Positions 25,230-36,151 are shown, numbered from the stretch's first letter. The stretch is 64,000 bases of DNA from Pogona vitticeps (GCF_051106095.1 NC_135783.1:180124947-180188946); one strand, 5' to 3'. Made by a program: numbers and translations. The notes: generated by a model not told the origin, from the letters alone.

Positions 25230-25622
25230 AGAGTGGATGTGCATTTGGTGCAAATGCTTTTGAGTTGAGCATGATTAGCTGCTACCTTTCCCTGTATGCC
25301 ACTGGGTGCAGTTCCTGCTAAGTAGTTGATTTTATCCATAGAAATTGGCTTCAGGCGTCCAGTAATGATTTTACAGCTTTCACTGAAAGTTAGGACTACC
25401 TGTTTTGCATGGGCTGAGCTGTCTTACACTGGGCTGGCATATTAGCTGTAGAGTAGCGTAGGGCCAAGGCTGTAGTTCTTAGTGTCTGTGGTCGTGTGCC
25501 ACAACTGGTTCCTGATTGCTTTTGAAGAATATTGTTCCTTGCTGACACCTTTTGATTTGTATTTTGGCAGTGTTTCTTATAGGTCAGCATACGATTCTAA
25601 GCAACACCTAGGTATTTGGGGG
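25230..25622 (-). mobile_element. LINE reverse-transcriptase C-terminal segment, I/Vingi-like
   Basis: On the minus strand, YLGVALNR-LTYKKHCQNT is followed by KVSARNNILQKQSGTSCGT, TLRTTALALRYSTA and MPAQCK. It matches the thumb region downstream of the reverse-transcriptase core in I-group LINEs. Downstream of it (lower coordinate) are remnants reading HPVAYREK. The open frame at 25396-25590 is only part of this region. It stops about 12 bp short of the MITE at 25634. Confidence 0.65.
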
Positions 25623-25633
25623 CAAAATAATTA

Positions 25634-25913
25634 ACCTGTTTCCCTGAAAATAAGACCTAACCTGAAAATAAGCCCTGGTGTGATTTTTCAGGATGCTCAT
25701 AATATAAGCCCTATCCCAAAAATAAGCCCCAGTGAAGTGAAACCGCGCCCTCCGCCATGGTGCAGCAACTAGAAGACGACATGACTTTATTTGAATAAAT
25801 GTAGATGGTTGCATATGAAAAAAAAATAAAAACATCCCCTGGAAATAAGCCCTAATGTGTTTTTTGGAGCAAAAATTCATATAATGCCCTGTGTTATTTT
25901 CAGGGAAACACGG
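25634..25913. mobile_element. TA-flanked MITE (CCCTGTTTCCC ends)
   Basis: The left end ACCTGTTTCCCTGAAAATAAG faces the right end TTATTTTCAGGGAAACACGG. The left flank is TA and the right is CA, probably mutated from TA. Related copies lie at 35261-35525 and 47930-48170. Ends and target choice suggest a Tc1/mariner-superfamily MITE. No transposase is encoded. Confidence 0.8.
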
Positions 25914-25994
25914 CATATAGTTGGGTGCCATTTCACAAGAGTGAAGTGAACCAGTTCTTACATCTATGTGTCTTATCTGTCAGTCTGTCTGTCT

Positions 25995-26110
25995 AAAATG
26001 TTTTTAACTCGTCTTTCTCCTTAAAAAGGTCCCAAGGTGGCTTGGAAAAATTTAAAATACGTATTTGAGTTAGTAACAATGAGCATACAATACTAAAAGA
26101 ATCAATGAAT
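25995..26110 (-). mobile_element. CR1-type LINE 3' tail fragment
   Basis: CTCGTCTTTCTCCTTAAAAAGGTCCCAAGGTGGCTTGG followed by AAAATTTAAAATAC resembles the reverse of a CR1-type LINE 3' end (GCCTTTCT...CCCAAGGTGGCTTAC). It is short and eroded. Confidence 0.5.
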
Positions 26111-26438
26111 ACAATACCAGAAAACATGAGTAACACTGAAACACATTTAATGCAGTAAGGTACTTCTTCTCTTATCCTAAAATCATTAATTTTGTGCTCC
26201 ATATACCAGTTATATTTGGTATGAATCTAGTCATTGTGACAGACATGATGGAGCATTCTCAAATGTACATTTTTTGGGGGGAGCACCATACATGTACACA
26301 GGATACTGTTGCTTGAAAAACTAAACACAGATTTGAGGGTATGAGTGTTCCCCTAATCCTGCTATGGAAATTGAGGTGTTTTTTGTTGTTTTTGTGGAGC
26401 CTGCTGTTCTTTCAGGACTCTTATCTTTCTTATTGATG

Positions 26439-26521
26439 ATTTTGAAAGCTATCGTTTATAATTGGAAACATATTTTAATAAATAAAATATGTTTCCAATT
26501 ATAAACGATAGCTTTCAAAAT
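26439..26521. repeat. Perfect 39-bp inverted repeat with 5-base loop
   Basis: Bases 26439-26477 are the exact reverse complement of 26483-26521, leaving only ATAAA (26478-26482) as the loop. A transcript from either strand would fold into a 39-bp perfect hairpin. There are no recognisable transposon ends or target duplications outside the arms. Perfect identity implies a recent origin, for example by template switching, or selection for pairing. Confidence 0.92.
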
Positions 26522-26622
26522 ATCTTGCCCTACATCCCAAAGTCTCATGGTAGGGGTACTGACCCATATCTGTTAATATCTTCCGTATGTGAGGAAGAGG
26601 ATAATCTGCAGAACCCCTATAG

Positions 26623-26758
26623 CAGTGGTCCCCAACCTTGGGGCTCCAGATGTTCATGGACTACAACTCCCAGAAGCCTTCACCACCACCTCTGCTGGCC
26701 AGGATTTCTGGGGGTTGAAGTCCAAGAACATCTGGAGGCCCAAGGTTGGGGACCACTG
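26623..26758. mobile_element. hAT MITE with exact 8-bp target duplication
   Basis: The 136-bp element has inverted ends CAGTGGTCCCCAACCTTGGG and CCCAAGGTTGGGGACCACTG. It is flanked on both sides by CCCTATAG (26615-26622 and 26759-26766). This is the hallmark of hAT insertion. The interior is also palindromic (CCAGATGTTCATGGACTA against GTCCAAGAACATCTGG). Confidence 0.95.
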
Positions 26759-26766
26759 CCCTATAG

Positions 26767-28591
26767 GACGGTCAGGGCCTTCTGTAAGATGGTTGGCATT
26801 GCACACCGGCCCCTGTGCACCTATTTTATTCTCATGGCAAGGCTGGACACTTCAGCTGCTAGTTTGATCTTCAGAAGGTTCTTCTGCTCAGTTTCCTGTT
26901 AATTGCATCTGGTTATAATTTAATCTTAGGGCATGGATCTTATGTGGAAGTGATATGGGGATACAAGACGAAACAAAAAACCTTTTCCTCTGCAAGTCAT
27001 TTGGGCTTAGCACTCCATTGGGGAGGTGCCTCTTGCTTTTTTGGGGGGGTTGGGGGGTGGAGTAGAAGTACAAATCCAAGAATTTTTCCATTCTGGGAGA
27101 ACCACCTGGCAGACAGACACCTGCAGACGCCTACATGTGGCTCACCTGGGAGAAAGGCCTAAACTAGAAAGCTTTGTGGCCTATCTCCACCTCATTTTCT
27201 GTTGTTTTTTTTAAAGCTCCCAGCAAGCAGCGGGGCAGCTTCCATTTTGAATAAGAACCTGGTAGAAGTTGGCCTGTGCTTAGGCTTTTCTCTCAGGTGA
27301 GTCGGCCTGTTAGTTGGGACTCCCAGAATGATGGGATTTGTAGTCCAGAGAAAATGAATGACACATCCTTAGTCTCCATCTCTCTTCTCCCTGCCTCCTG
27401 ATTAATATCCTTTTAATATCTCCCTGCCTCCTGATTAATATTAATATCCCTGTGCATTCTGAGGTGTGACTGTATTAACCCACCTTCTGTTTTCCTTACA
27501 CTAGAATGATAGCAGATCCATGTAAAAGAGGAGATTTATTGCCTATTTCTTATTGTGAAGGCAAATTCTGCTGCTGGGCTATAGCATTTCAGACTTGAGG
27601 TTTAATCTGAATAGTCTTTTGCTCAAAAGAAACCAAAGTCACGCCATGAAGACTGTACAACTGCTTATCTCTGACACGTTGATTTTCTGTGATAAGGAGT
27701 ATTTTATACATTCAACCATGCGAGCTCTTGCCTGCATTCTGAAATGGGACAGCCCAGAAAAACTTTTATTACGTCTGGAATAACTAAACGTATTGCATCA
27801 TCAGAGATACTGTATTTATAAAACATATCCTTGTTTCTCTGTTAAAAAACAAACATGCACACTCTCAAGGCAATCTGCTGTCAGATAAAATTATATGCTT
27901 TAAGCAAAACACAGTATCAATAAAAGCAGAAGAGACTGCCATCAGAAACGTCAAAGTGGTTTTTAAAAAGTTAAGTTTCTGTTCTAAAATGCTAATAATG
28001 GAGTTGGCCTGATGTACGTCAAGGATGTATGGCTTCCCATATTGCGTTTCCCCTACAGGGTTGTAGCAAAAATTACAGTAATCTGTAACAGTGGTACTAG
28101 TATTGCTGTAGTCACACAGGAGCACCGGATTGCTTCCACAGTTTGTTCATTCAGAAATACGTTAACTTGCGGTTCAGTTTTGGAGTACTCCCCCCTCCCC
28201 TCAGCAGCATCTGCCCCCATTCCTGTGATTTTCAGGAGGTTGACAACCTTTTTATGGAGGCCTTTGCAGGAGTGGAGAGGTGTGAGGAGAACAGGAAACT
28301 GTTTGTGAATTTCTAATTTTAAAATTTGAGCCTCTTGTGTTTAGAAAATGCTTGGGGAAGCTGAAAGGGGGAACAGAAGATGCAGGACTTGCTTTTTTTA
28401 AAAAAGGCATAGCAACCAGATTCTCTTTGTGCTTAAAAGGATTCTTCTTTTCCCAGTTTTCTTGATTCATCTGTTCGTATCATTAGTAAGAATGGGGAAT
28501 TAAAGCATTAGCTCTGTCACCTATGTAGTTTAGCCAAAAGTGCAACATGCTTGACAGAAATCCCCTTCAAAATTGCTGTCTACAGAGATTA
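26767..28591. other. Unassigned non-coding sequence
   Basis: No gene is recognised. TCTCCCTGCCTCCTGATTAA occurs twice with a period of 33 bp at 27386 and 27419. A sequence like the interior of a hAT MITE (GGGATTTGTAGTCC) lies near 27330. Confidence 0.45.
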
Positions 28592-28870
28592 TCATTTAAT
28601 ATGTGCTAAATCCAACTTAATATTGCCTGCACTTTGGGTATAAATGTCAAATTCGATATATATGTCCTGGATTTTCCTGAGCACTGCACATGTTTTTAAG
28701 AATCCAGTCACAACCTTGATAGATTTGAAGACCTTCTCATATACTGGTATTGAAATGTCATCATCTTTCAGTGTCATCATTCAGTCTCGTAAAGGAAAGA
28801 ACACTTTATTCATAGTAGAATTCATAAGTGGAATAATCTCCTTAAGGGCTGCTACATATGATTCTGGGTC
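28592..28870 (-). other. Coding-like segment of unknown origin
   Basis: On the minus strand about 90 codons read almost continuously. PESYVAALKEIIPLMNST leads into KVFFPLRD, then one stop, then MMTLKDDDISIPVYEKVFKS, VVTGFLKTCAVLRKIQDIYI and SAGNIKLDLAHIK before a stop at 28592. The amino-acid composition is protein-like and unlike the neighbouring chance frames. I do not recognise the family. It could be a retrocopy fragment, an exon remnant or part of a LINE. Confidence 0.3.
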
Positions 28871-29178
28871 CCCCCCCCTTCTTGTTAAAAATAACTCACA
28901 TTTGTTTCTTTTATTTTTGCCAGGCCATTAACATTTCAAACAATAGAGCTGAATCTGACCCTGGAAGGATGTGGACCTTTAGACATTTGGCTGGCATCAG
29001 TCTAGCTGCCAGGGGTCATCACAGTTTACGTGGATGTATGTGCTGAGATGTCCCTGCCTCGCTCAGTCTCCTCTCACGGTAATTAACTTATTTATTCAGT
29101 ATCTGAACTTGCATCCTCCTCCTCTTCCTCATTTTTGTGCCATGCCTTTCACTGCTCACTTAGTTGGTATGTACAGTA
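28871..29178. other. Unassigned non-coding sequence
   Basis: About 300 bp with a short C run at 28870-28878 and no recognised feature. Confidence 0.45.
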
Positions 29179-30133
29179 CAGTGGTGCCTCGCATAACGAT
29201 TTGAATTGGTTCCAAAAAAAAAAAAAACGTTATGTGAAACATCGTTATGTGAAACACCATTTCCCATAGGAATGCATTGGAAACCGGTTAATCCGTTCCA
29301 ATAGGCACGGATTGCCATCCTTAAGCGAAAAAATCCATAGGAAACATCGTTAAACGATACAATGTTTCCTCCATTGGAATGTATTGAAGCTGACTCAATG
29401 CATTTCAATGGCTTTGTGAAGTCAATTTTTGCAAATTTAAGTGTGTCATAAAAGGGTCAAAAATGGTTTTAAATGCTTGGATTAGCTTCTGCACCCTCTA
29501 AAACGGATGCAAAAGTTAATTTGGCTTTGATCTGACTTTTCGTTAATTTATGGTGAATTTTCCCCCCTACTTTTGACAGCTGTCAAAATCTGACAGCTCC
29601 ATTGGTTCCTATGGGGGAAGAAAAAATTCACAAAAAATTAACGAAGACTCAGCAACTGTTCTAAATGCTTGGATTCGTTAGAGGACCCCTTAAGTCATGT
29701 GCAAACCTGATTTGGCTTTGATCTGACTTTTCGTTAATTTATGGTGAGTTTTTTTTCGGCCCATAGGAACCAATGGATTTTGACAGCTCCATTGGTTCCT
29801 ATGGGCCGAAAAAAAAATTCACCATAAATTAACAAAAGTCAGATCAAAGCCAAATCAGGTTTGCACACGACTTAGGGGGTCCTCTAACGAATCCAGGCAT
29901 TTAGAACCGTTTTTGACCCTTCTAAGACACTTTTTAAATTGAAAAAAGAAACATCGTTAAGTGAAGCAGGGGACCTAAAATCGCATTCGGTATGCAAAGC
30001 ATGGTCCCAAACTTCGCTAAGCGAAAATTGCCCATAGGAAACATCGTTATACGGTGCATATTATTTTCTAAACAAACACATCGTTATGCGAATTCATCGC
30101 TAAACGAGGCACTCGTTAAGCGAGGCGCCACTG
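29179..30133. mobile_element. Tigger-like element with double fold-back interior
   Basis: TA-flanked ends CAGTGGTGCCTCGCATAACG and CGAGGCGCCACTG. At 955 bp it is the longest copy in the window. The interior contains one inverted pair around 29530-29650 (CGTTAATTTATGGTGAATTTT against AAAATTCAC-AAAAATTAACG). A much longer near-perfect pair has arms of about 115 bp on either side of 29780 (CCCATAGGAACCAATGG against CCATTGGTTCCTATGGG). No transposase is visible. It looks like a short element enlarged by internal inverted duplication. Confidence 0.85.
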
Positions 30134-30587
30134 TATATGCTTTTACATGAGTATGCATGGCAGCTGTACGCATTCAGAATATTTCACCAGCAACTCGGAG
30201 GGCAGAAAGCAGAGGGAGGAAGGCAAAACATGACACTGTGGTGGTTATTCATTGTAAAAACAAAGAAAAAAAAACACACAACAAGATTCTAGGTATTTTG
30301 CAGATAAAGTATACAAAATTTAAAAATAAAGCATTAGAAAATATAAAGCAATTCTCTCCCTGCCCCAAGACATAGCAGGGTTAAATAAATAAATAGTTGT
30401 CCAAAAGCCAATAAGAAAAGAATGCTCACCTTGCCTTCCATAGTTAGATCTCCAGTACCTTTGCAGGACCTAGAATTCTCTTCACAAGTAAGTCCATAGA
30501 GAAGCTCATAGCCAATGCTGCCTTCCTCAATGCCTGTCTGCTGCTCTGTAGCGTCGACCATAATAAGAGTATGAGACCGTAGCAGAA
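30134..30587. other. Unassigned non-coding sequence
   Basis: AT-rich, with A-rich patches near 30255-30275. No recognised feature. Confidence 0.4.
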
Positions 30588-30715
30588 GCCAGTGTTCTTC
30601 TTCGTGGTCTCTGTGAATGCACACTAATGGGTTAATCTGTGCCTGAGCAGAGCAGTTTCGGAATCTTCTAGAGCTTAAGCCCATGGTGCTGGGACCTCCC
30701 ACACGCCAGCTATAA
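30588..30715. repeat. DIRS left inverted terminal repeat
   Basis: ACACTAATGGGTTAATCT with GAGCAGAGCAG and TTCGGAA at 30618-30664 is the reverse complement, with a few differences, of 34974-35030. The match extends outwards through GTTCTTC and more weakly inwards to the CCTCCCACA block. Boundaries are approximate. Confidence 0.8.
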
Positions 30716-30882
30716 CCCCGTCCCTGGCACCGAGTGCCTCAGTTCTGTTTTCTGCCGCTGCTACAGCAGCAACGTGAATTGGAGCTTAGTGTGTTTTCCT
30801 TCCTTATCCTTTAAATCAATCTGGACCTCCCTGTTTTTGGACCTTGGCTTGTTGACTACTCTTCATTAACTGTGAATCTGTT

Positions 30883-31641
30883 TTGAAAACTGATATTTGT
30901 AGCCTCAGGTTTACAGCTGCGTCGGGGCCTTTCGAGCGTTGTCCTTCCTGCAACAGCAAAGTGCCTCTTTCCAACGGGCTCTTGCTCTGCCTTTTTTGCC
31001 TTGGCGAAGAACACCAGCCCACTTCTTGCTCTTTTTGTAAAGCTTTTACTAAGCCAGCGTTGACGCAGAGACTTCAGAGATTACGCTTCCATTTGTGGGA
31101 AAAATCTCTTTGCCCTGCTCGGTCTTCTGCCATGGAACAACCATGTACTCCTCTTTCTGGAGTCTCTCTGGCTGCAATTTGTTCCCCTTCTGAGGCTCGT
31201 AAAATGGCAAAATCCACATCCTTGGGCTCGAGGTCGACTGCTTCGGCCTCAATGTCAAAGCCTCCTTCAGGCTCAACACCAAAGAAAAAGAAGAAATCTT
31301 CTAAGTTGGTTGAGCCTTTTAATCGACCTTCACTGTCGACTTCAATGTCTCATACCCGGCATGAAATGGTATCTGTGACTATACTGTCAGGAGATGAGGA
31401 AATTCCTCCCTCGAGGCCAGAGTTGGTTGCATCCCCCTGCATGAGTCTCTCCCCTGAGTCTCTCCATAGCTTGGTCGAGATCCAACTTGAGACTCGGACC
31501 AGCCCTGGTTCCCCACTGGGCTCGGTCATGGATGCACTCTGCAAGAAAAGGCAGAAGACGCGGCATCTCAATCCCAAGCCTGATTATGCTCGGCATCGGC
31601 CGCCGATGGGAGATCTCTCTGCCTATGGTGACTGCAGATAA
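30883..31641 (+). pseudogene. DIRS gag-like region
   Basis: The region begins with a cysteine-rich block (CPSCNSKVPLSNG, then CLFCLGEEHQPTSCSFCKAF) typical of DIRS gag-like proteins in vertebrates. It is followed by a serine/proline-rich tract with a KKKKKSSK patch. Part of a fossil element, not a host gene. Confidence 0.8.
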
Positions 31642-32156
31642 CCTCCCTGGAACGACCCATGAGGCTATTATCAACCAAGAGCCTTTTGAAAGCCCTGGAA
31701 TCCCAATGTCGTACGACCCCGCCTTGTATTTCAGGGCTCGACATTGGCCACCATACTATGAGGCTTTTCCTTCGCCTTGATACCAGCCTTGTTCAGAGGA
31801 GTTTTTCCGTCGCCCTGATGATCGCCCTGCTCATCCTCCTTCACGAGACCGAACGAGCTGACCTCATCCGCAAGAACTATCGTCCACTTCTTGTACCAAG
31901 ACCCTTCCATCGGGTCTGACATCCAGATCTCGACACCATCTGGAATCTGTGGCTCTCCCGCCTCCCTCTCCGGCTTATACTTCGCAGACTCAGGAAGATG
32001 ATCTCATTGATAACTTGTCCAGCTTCAGAGTTCAATGCACCTCAGGCCAAGAGTCGTATACTTGATCTCCAAAAAATGACATCAGGTTCGAGACTGATTT
32101 GAGTGGGGACAAGGGTGAAATCAGGGAAGACTCTCCTATAAATCTTCCTACACCTA

Positions 32157-32416
32157 CAGTGGGGTCTTGACTTGAGAACTTAATCCGTATTGGAAGGCGG
32201 TTCTCAAGTCAAAAAGTCTGTAAGTCAAGTCTCCATTGACCTACAGTGCATTGAAAACCGATTAATCCCGTAACAGGCCGTTTTTGTTCGATTTTGGTTT
32301 TTTCTGGTCTGTAAGTCAAATCTCAGTCTGCAAGTCAAACCTAAATTTTGCAGCCAGAGAAGTCTGTAACTCAAAAAGTCTGTAAGTCAAGCCATCTGTA
32401 AGTCAAGGGTCCACTG
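32157..32416. mobile_element. Tigger-like MITE inserted in the DIRS element
   Basis: 260 bp, TA on both sides, with ends CAGTGGGGTCTTGACTTGAG and CAAGGGTCCACTG. The interior repeats CTGTAAGTCAA several times. It belongs to a different subfamily from the CAGTGGTGCCTCG group and is younger than its DIRS host. Confidence 0.8.
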
Positions 32417-32824
32417 TACTTCGGGCTTGAGATTGCGCGGCATCGACCACCATCGAGTTTGGCAATTGATGTTTCGATAGGAACTCAGTCTCCTTTCCAT
32501 GTGTTTTATAGAGATTCTCAACTCTCCTGGTTATCTGGTGAGAGGTTGAAGGCTTATCCCATGGCTCTTTTTGAAGATTCAGCAGAGATTATATGTATGC
32601 CAATCGAAGTGGGGGTACTTGACCTTTCGTTATATCTTCAAAGACTGTGTCCAATTTCTCAGCTGGAGGTTGAAGAACAGCAAGGTCCAGAACTTCCGTA
32701 ATCCACTTAATAAGCTAGGAGTAAGCAGTGTAGTCTTCCAAAGGGGATGGAGAATGGCTTCCTGCTACATCAGGCTATGCTTCAGCACTTTACTGCGAGC
32801 GCCAAAGTCCGAGCTCTTCAGGCT

Positions 32825-32905
32825 AGAGTGGTCTAGCCGCCTAGAGTGGTCTTAACCGACTAGATAGGCGGGATATAAATTGAATAAATAAATAAATAAA
32901 TAAAT
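32825..32905 (+). mobile_element. LINE/SINE 3' tail inside the DIRS element
   Basis: CCGACTAGATAGGCGGGATATAAAT followed by (AAAT)n is the 3' end typical of squamate CR1/L2-type retroposons. Only about 80 bp is present. Confidence 0.65.
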
Positions 32906-32999
32906 TTTTGGGTTTGATGGTTTCCACTGCAGTAATCCAACATGCCAGGTTGAAGATGCAGTCACTCTAAGCCTGGTACCTGGCATTATTCACCCTCTT

Positions 33000-33650
33000 T
33001 TGGACCCCCCCTTCCAAGCTTCTGATGGTTACAGTAGAACTTGCAGAACAGCTCACCTGGTGGTCTTTCCAGCCCAAACTTCTCATAGGAAAACCCTTTG
33101 GACCTCTAACACTAACGATACAGATTACCACAGAAGCCAGTCCAACAGGATGGAGAGCGCATGTCCACAACTTAAGAACAAACAGACATTGGATACTAAA
33201 AGAACGCTGCTTACACATGAATCTGCTAGAACCCCTTGCTATTTACAAAGCCTTTTGGGTGTTCAAGCGCCTTCTTTCGGGACATGTAGTACAAGTTGCA
33301 ACTGACAAAACTACAGTGGTTTTCTACCTGAACAAGCAGGGCGGCACCCATTTGCAAAGCCTCCTGTAACTGTCCAGATCTGGGAGTGGTGCTACGAGCA
33401 CCACAGTTTCCCCATTGCTGTTCATGTTGCCTCTGCAGACAACTTTTTGGCGGATTGCCTACGAAGACTACAGGATTGCACCCACAAATGGTCGTTGGAT
33501 GACTCGTTATTCCAATCTCTTTGCCACCAATGGGGCACTCCTTGTATGGATGTCTTTGCTTCCGCTGTCAACAAAAAGTGTGACCGGTACTGCTCCCGGG
33601 CAGGAGCTGGCGTCCACACATTGGGAGACACATTTATGGTGCCATGAACT
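33000..33650 (+). pseudogene. DIRS RNase H-like and linker region
   Basis: DIRS RNase H motifs are visible: EQLTWWSFQPKLLIGKPFG, TEASPTGWRAHV, LLEPLAIYKAFWVFK and DKTTVVFYLNKQGGTH. Then comes a linker region with ADNFLADCLRR, WGTPCMDVFAS and KCDRY. A fossil fragment of the element. Confidence 0.8.
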
Positions 33651-33679
33651 GAAGGATTGCTCTACATGTTTTCCCCCAT

Positions 33680-34900
33680 TCCGTTGATCCAGAAGACTGT
33701 GGTAAAGGTACAGCAAGATCAAGCAGATGTAATATTCGTTGCTCCTTGGTGGCCTTGCCAGACGTGGTTCTCCCCATTGCATAAGGGCTCAGTCTACCAT
33801 CTTCGTCTGATGATGCTACCTCATCTCCTCTCCCCACGATGGCAGGACACTGCATCCAGACCTGGAAGCATTACACCTCACAGCCTGGAGACTGGTCCCT
33901 CAATAGCAGATGTTCTATGCCGTGCTTGGAGACCATCCACTGCTACCATTTATGCCTGTAAGTGGAAAATATTTTCAAACTTCGCTGTTGAGAATAATCT
34001 CCCTGTGGTACCTACCTCATTTGATATGTTGTTGAAATTCCTCCTCCTCTTCCAACGAGGTCTTTCACATTCGACTCTTAAGGTGTATGTGGCTGCATTT
34101 GTGGCCAATCAGCCGACATCTTCAGATGCTGCCAAATTGTTTCAACATCTGACATTGAAACAATTTTTGGAGGGCCTTAAGAATATGCGTCCTGACTACA
34201 GACCACCCCCCAGTGGTCTCTCCAGCTTGTATTGAAGAGACTAATGTCTCCACCATTTGAACCGCTGGTTACCACTTCTTTGAAGTTACTTACCAAGAAG
34301 ACAGCTTTCCTCCTTGCCGTCATCTCTGCACAACGGGCTAGTGAGCTGACAGCTCTGTGGGTAGACCCACCGTTCTTACAATTCCACCCTGATAAGGTCA
34401 CCCTCTTCCCAGATCTGTCTTTTTTACCAAAGGTGTCTACGTCCTTCCACTTCAATCAGCCCATTGTCCTGCCTACTTTCCTCCCAAATCCAACTTCAAA
34501 TTTGGAAAAGTCCCTTCATTCCCTGGACGTCAAGAGGGCTCTTGCTTACTATCTTTCCCAGTCAGCATCCTTTGGGTCCTCCCAAAGACTCTTTGTTTCT
34601 TTCCATGGACAGTCTAAAGGGTCACCTGTGTCACCACAGACGTTCTCCAAATGGATAGTTACTACAATAAAGTTGGCATATGAACTAGTTTGTATGCCTC
34701 TGCCTGCTACTATTCAAGCCCACTCTACTAGGGCAGTCGCTTCCTCCACAGCCTTCCTTAGAGGGGTAGACCTGATGGATATCTGCAAGGCTGCTACATG
34801 GTCCACGCCTTTCACCTTAGCAGTCCGCTACTGCCTAGATGTTCGGGTGAAGGTGGAAGCTGCCATGGGGAGAGCAGTCCTTGCTACTGTCTTATCGTGA
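33680..34900 (+). pseudogene. DIRS tyrosine recombinase region
   Basis: The N-terminal domain reads AWRPSTATIYACKWKIFSNF and HSTLKVYVAAFVANQP. The catalytic domain has AVISAQRASELTALWV (first arginine block), AHSTRAVASSTAFLRGV (H-x-x-R block) and MDICKAATWSTPFT. These match DIRS-group tyrosine recombinases, which replace the integrase of LTR elements. A fossil. Confidence 0.85.
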
Positions 34901-34914
34901 CACCCATCATCTGG

Positions 34915-35065
34915 TAAGTCAGCTTGCTAGTCACCCAGCATGTGAGAGGTTCCGGCACAAAGTGCTTAAAGCTGTGAAATTTTCCGAAGCTGCTCTGCTC
35001 GAGCGTAGATTAACCCATTAGTGTGAATTCACAGATGACCATTTGAAGAACCAGAGTTACAGGTA
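34915..35065. repeat. DIRS right inverted terminal repeat
   Basis: The core at 34974-35041 (CCGAAGCTGCTCTGCTCGAG, then GATTAACCCATTAGTGTGAA) is the inverted counterpart of the left terminal repeat. Outer boundary approximate. Confidence 0.8.
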
Positions 35066-35260
35066 TGTAACTTCTCTTTCTCCACAGGAGAAGAGAGATG
35101 TCAGTAGAGGCATTTTGGGAGACACCAAGAAGTGGGAGGTGTGGTGGGTGGGGTCATAGCATAGGTGTTTTTGTGTTTGCCATGAATAGAGTATACATGT
35201 TCTGTATAGGGATGGTGCATCTATGAAAGTCTTCTGAGGTTCATTGACTGTATGCAGCTA

Positions 35261-35525
35261 CTGTGTTTCCCCGAAAATGACAGGGTCTTATATTAATTTT
35301 TCTCTAAAAAAACACATTAGGTCTTATTTTCAGGGGATGTTTTTTTCATGTACAACAATCTACATTCATTCAAATAGAGTCATGTCATCTGGTTGCTGCA
35401 CAATGGCGGAGGGCAGAGTTTCACTTAACGGGCTTATTTTTGGTGTAGGGCTTATATTATGAACATCCTGAAAAATCATACTAGGTCATATTTTCAGGTT
35501 AGGTCTTATTTTGGGGGAAACAGGG
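35261..35525. mobile_element. TA-flanked MITE (CCCTGTTTCCC family)
   Basis: The ends CTGTGTTTCCCCGAAAATGA and TCTTATTTTGGGGGAAACAGGG are flanked by TA. Its interior is the reverse orientation of the copies at 25634 and 47930. Confidence 0.8.
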
Positions 35526-35646
35526 TATGTAAATGACTGTGTTAATATGTGTCTTTTTCCTGCGGTAGGCATGTTTGTGTGACTGTCGAGGAAGTATTTA
35601 TTTGTGCATCCTGACATGTGGTAGGAACAGGACTTTTTATACAGTA

Positions 35647-36071
35647 CAGTGGTGCCTCGCTTAACGAGTGCACCGTATAGCGATGTTTCCGTATAGCGAT
35701 CCCTTTTTCGGGATCGCTATACGGAAACATACCCGATCTTCGCAATGGGGAAAACCCGCATTGCGAAGATCGGGTATTGCGGCGGCCATTTTGGAGCCGC
35801 CGAACAGCTGTTCGGCGGCTCCAAAATGGCCGCCGGAAGCCCGGAAATGGCTGCCGGCAGCCGTTTTCACGCCGTGCCCTCGCTTAGCGAGGGCGCGAAA
35901 ATGGCTGCCGGCAATTGGAATCCTCGCTGAACGGGTAAGTAAGAAAGATATTGGAACGCATTAAACTAAGTTTAATGCATTTCAATACATTTTCCCTACC
36001 CGTTTAGCGACGATTCCGCATAGCGAAGGTTAATCCGGAATGGATTAACCTCGCTATGCGGGGCACCACTG
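35647..36071. mobile_element. Tigger-like fold-back MITE, CpG-rich subfamily
   Basis: Sister copy of 7654-8078, the same 425 bp, with intact CAGTGGTGCCTCGC and GGGGCACCACTG ends and TA on both sides. The hairpin block GTATAGCGATCCC/GGGATCGCTATAC is fully preserved. Few differences separate the two copies, suggesting comparatively late activity. Confidence 0.88.
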
Positions 36072-36151
36072 TATATTATAGTGTGGTACATAAAAGTTAA
36101 TGGGCTTTGTTTGCTGCATCATATGGAATGATTATAAAGAAGACATTTCAT

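Larger units (their letters stand above)
30588..35065 (+). mobile_element. DIRS-type tyrosine-recombinase retroelement, broken
   Basis: The element is bounded by inverted, not direct, terminal repeats, as in DIRS1-like elements. In order on the plus strand it holds a gag-like region with paired cysteines (30883-31641), an RNase H-like region and following domain (33000-33650), and a tyrosine recombinase (33680-34900). A Tigger-like MITE (32157-32416) and a LINE tail (32825-32905) have inserted into it. It is clearly broken, with roughly half a dozen or more breaks, and looks old. The assignment to DIRS rests on domain order, inverted ends and recombinase motifs. Confidence 0.85.
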
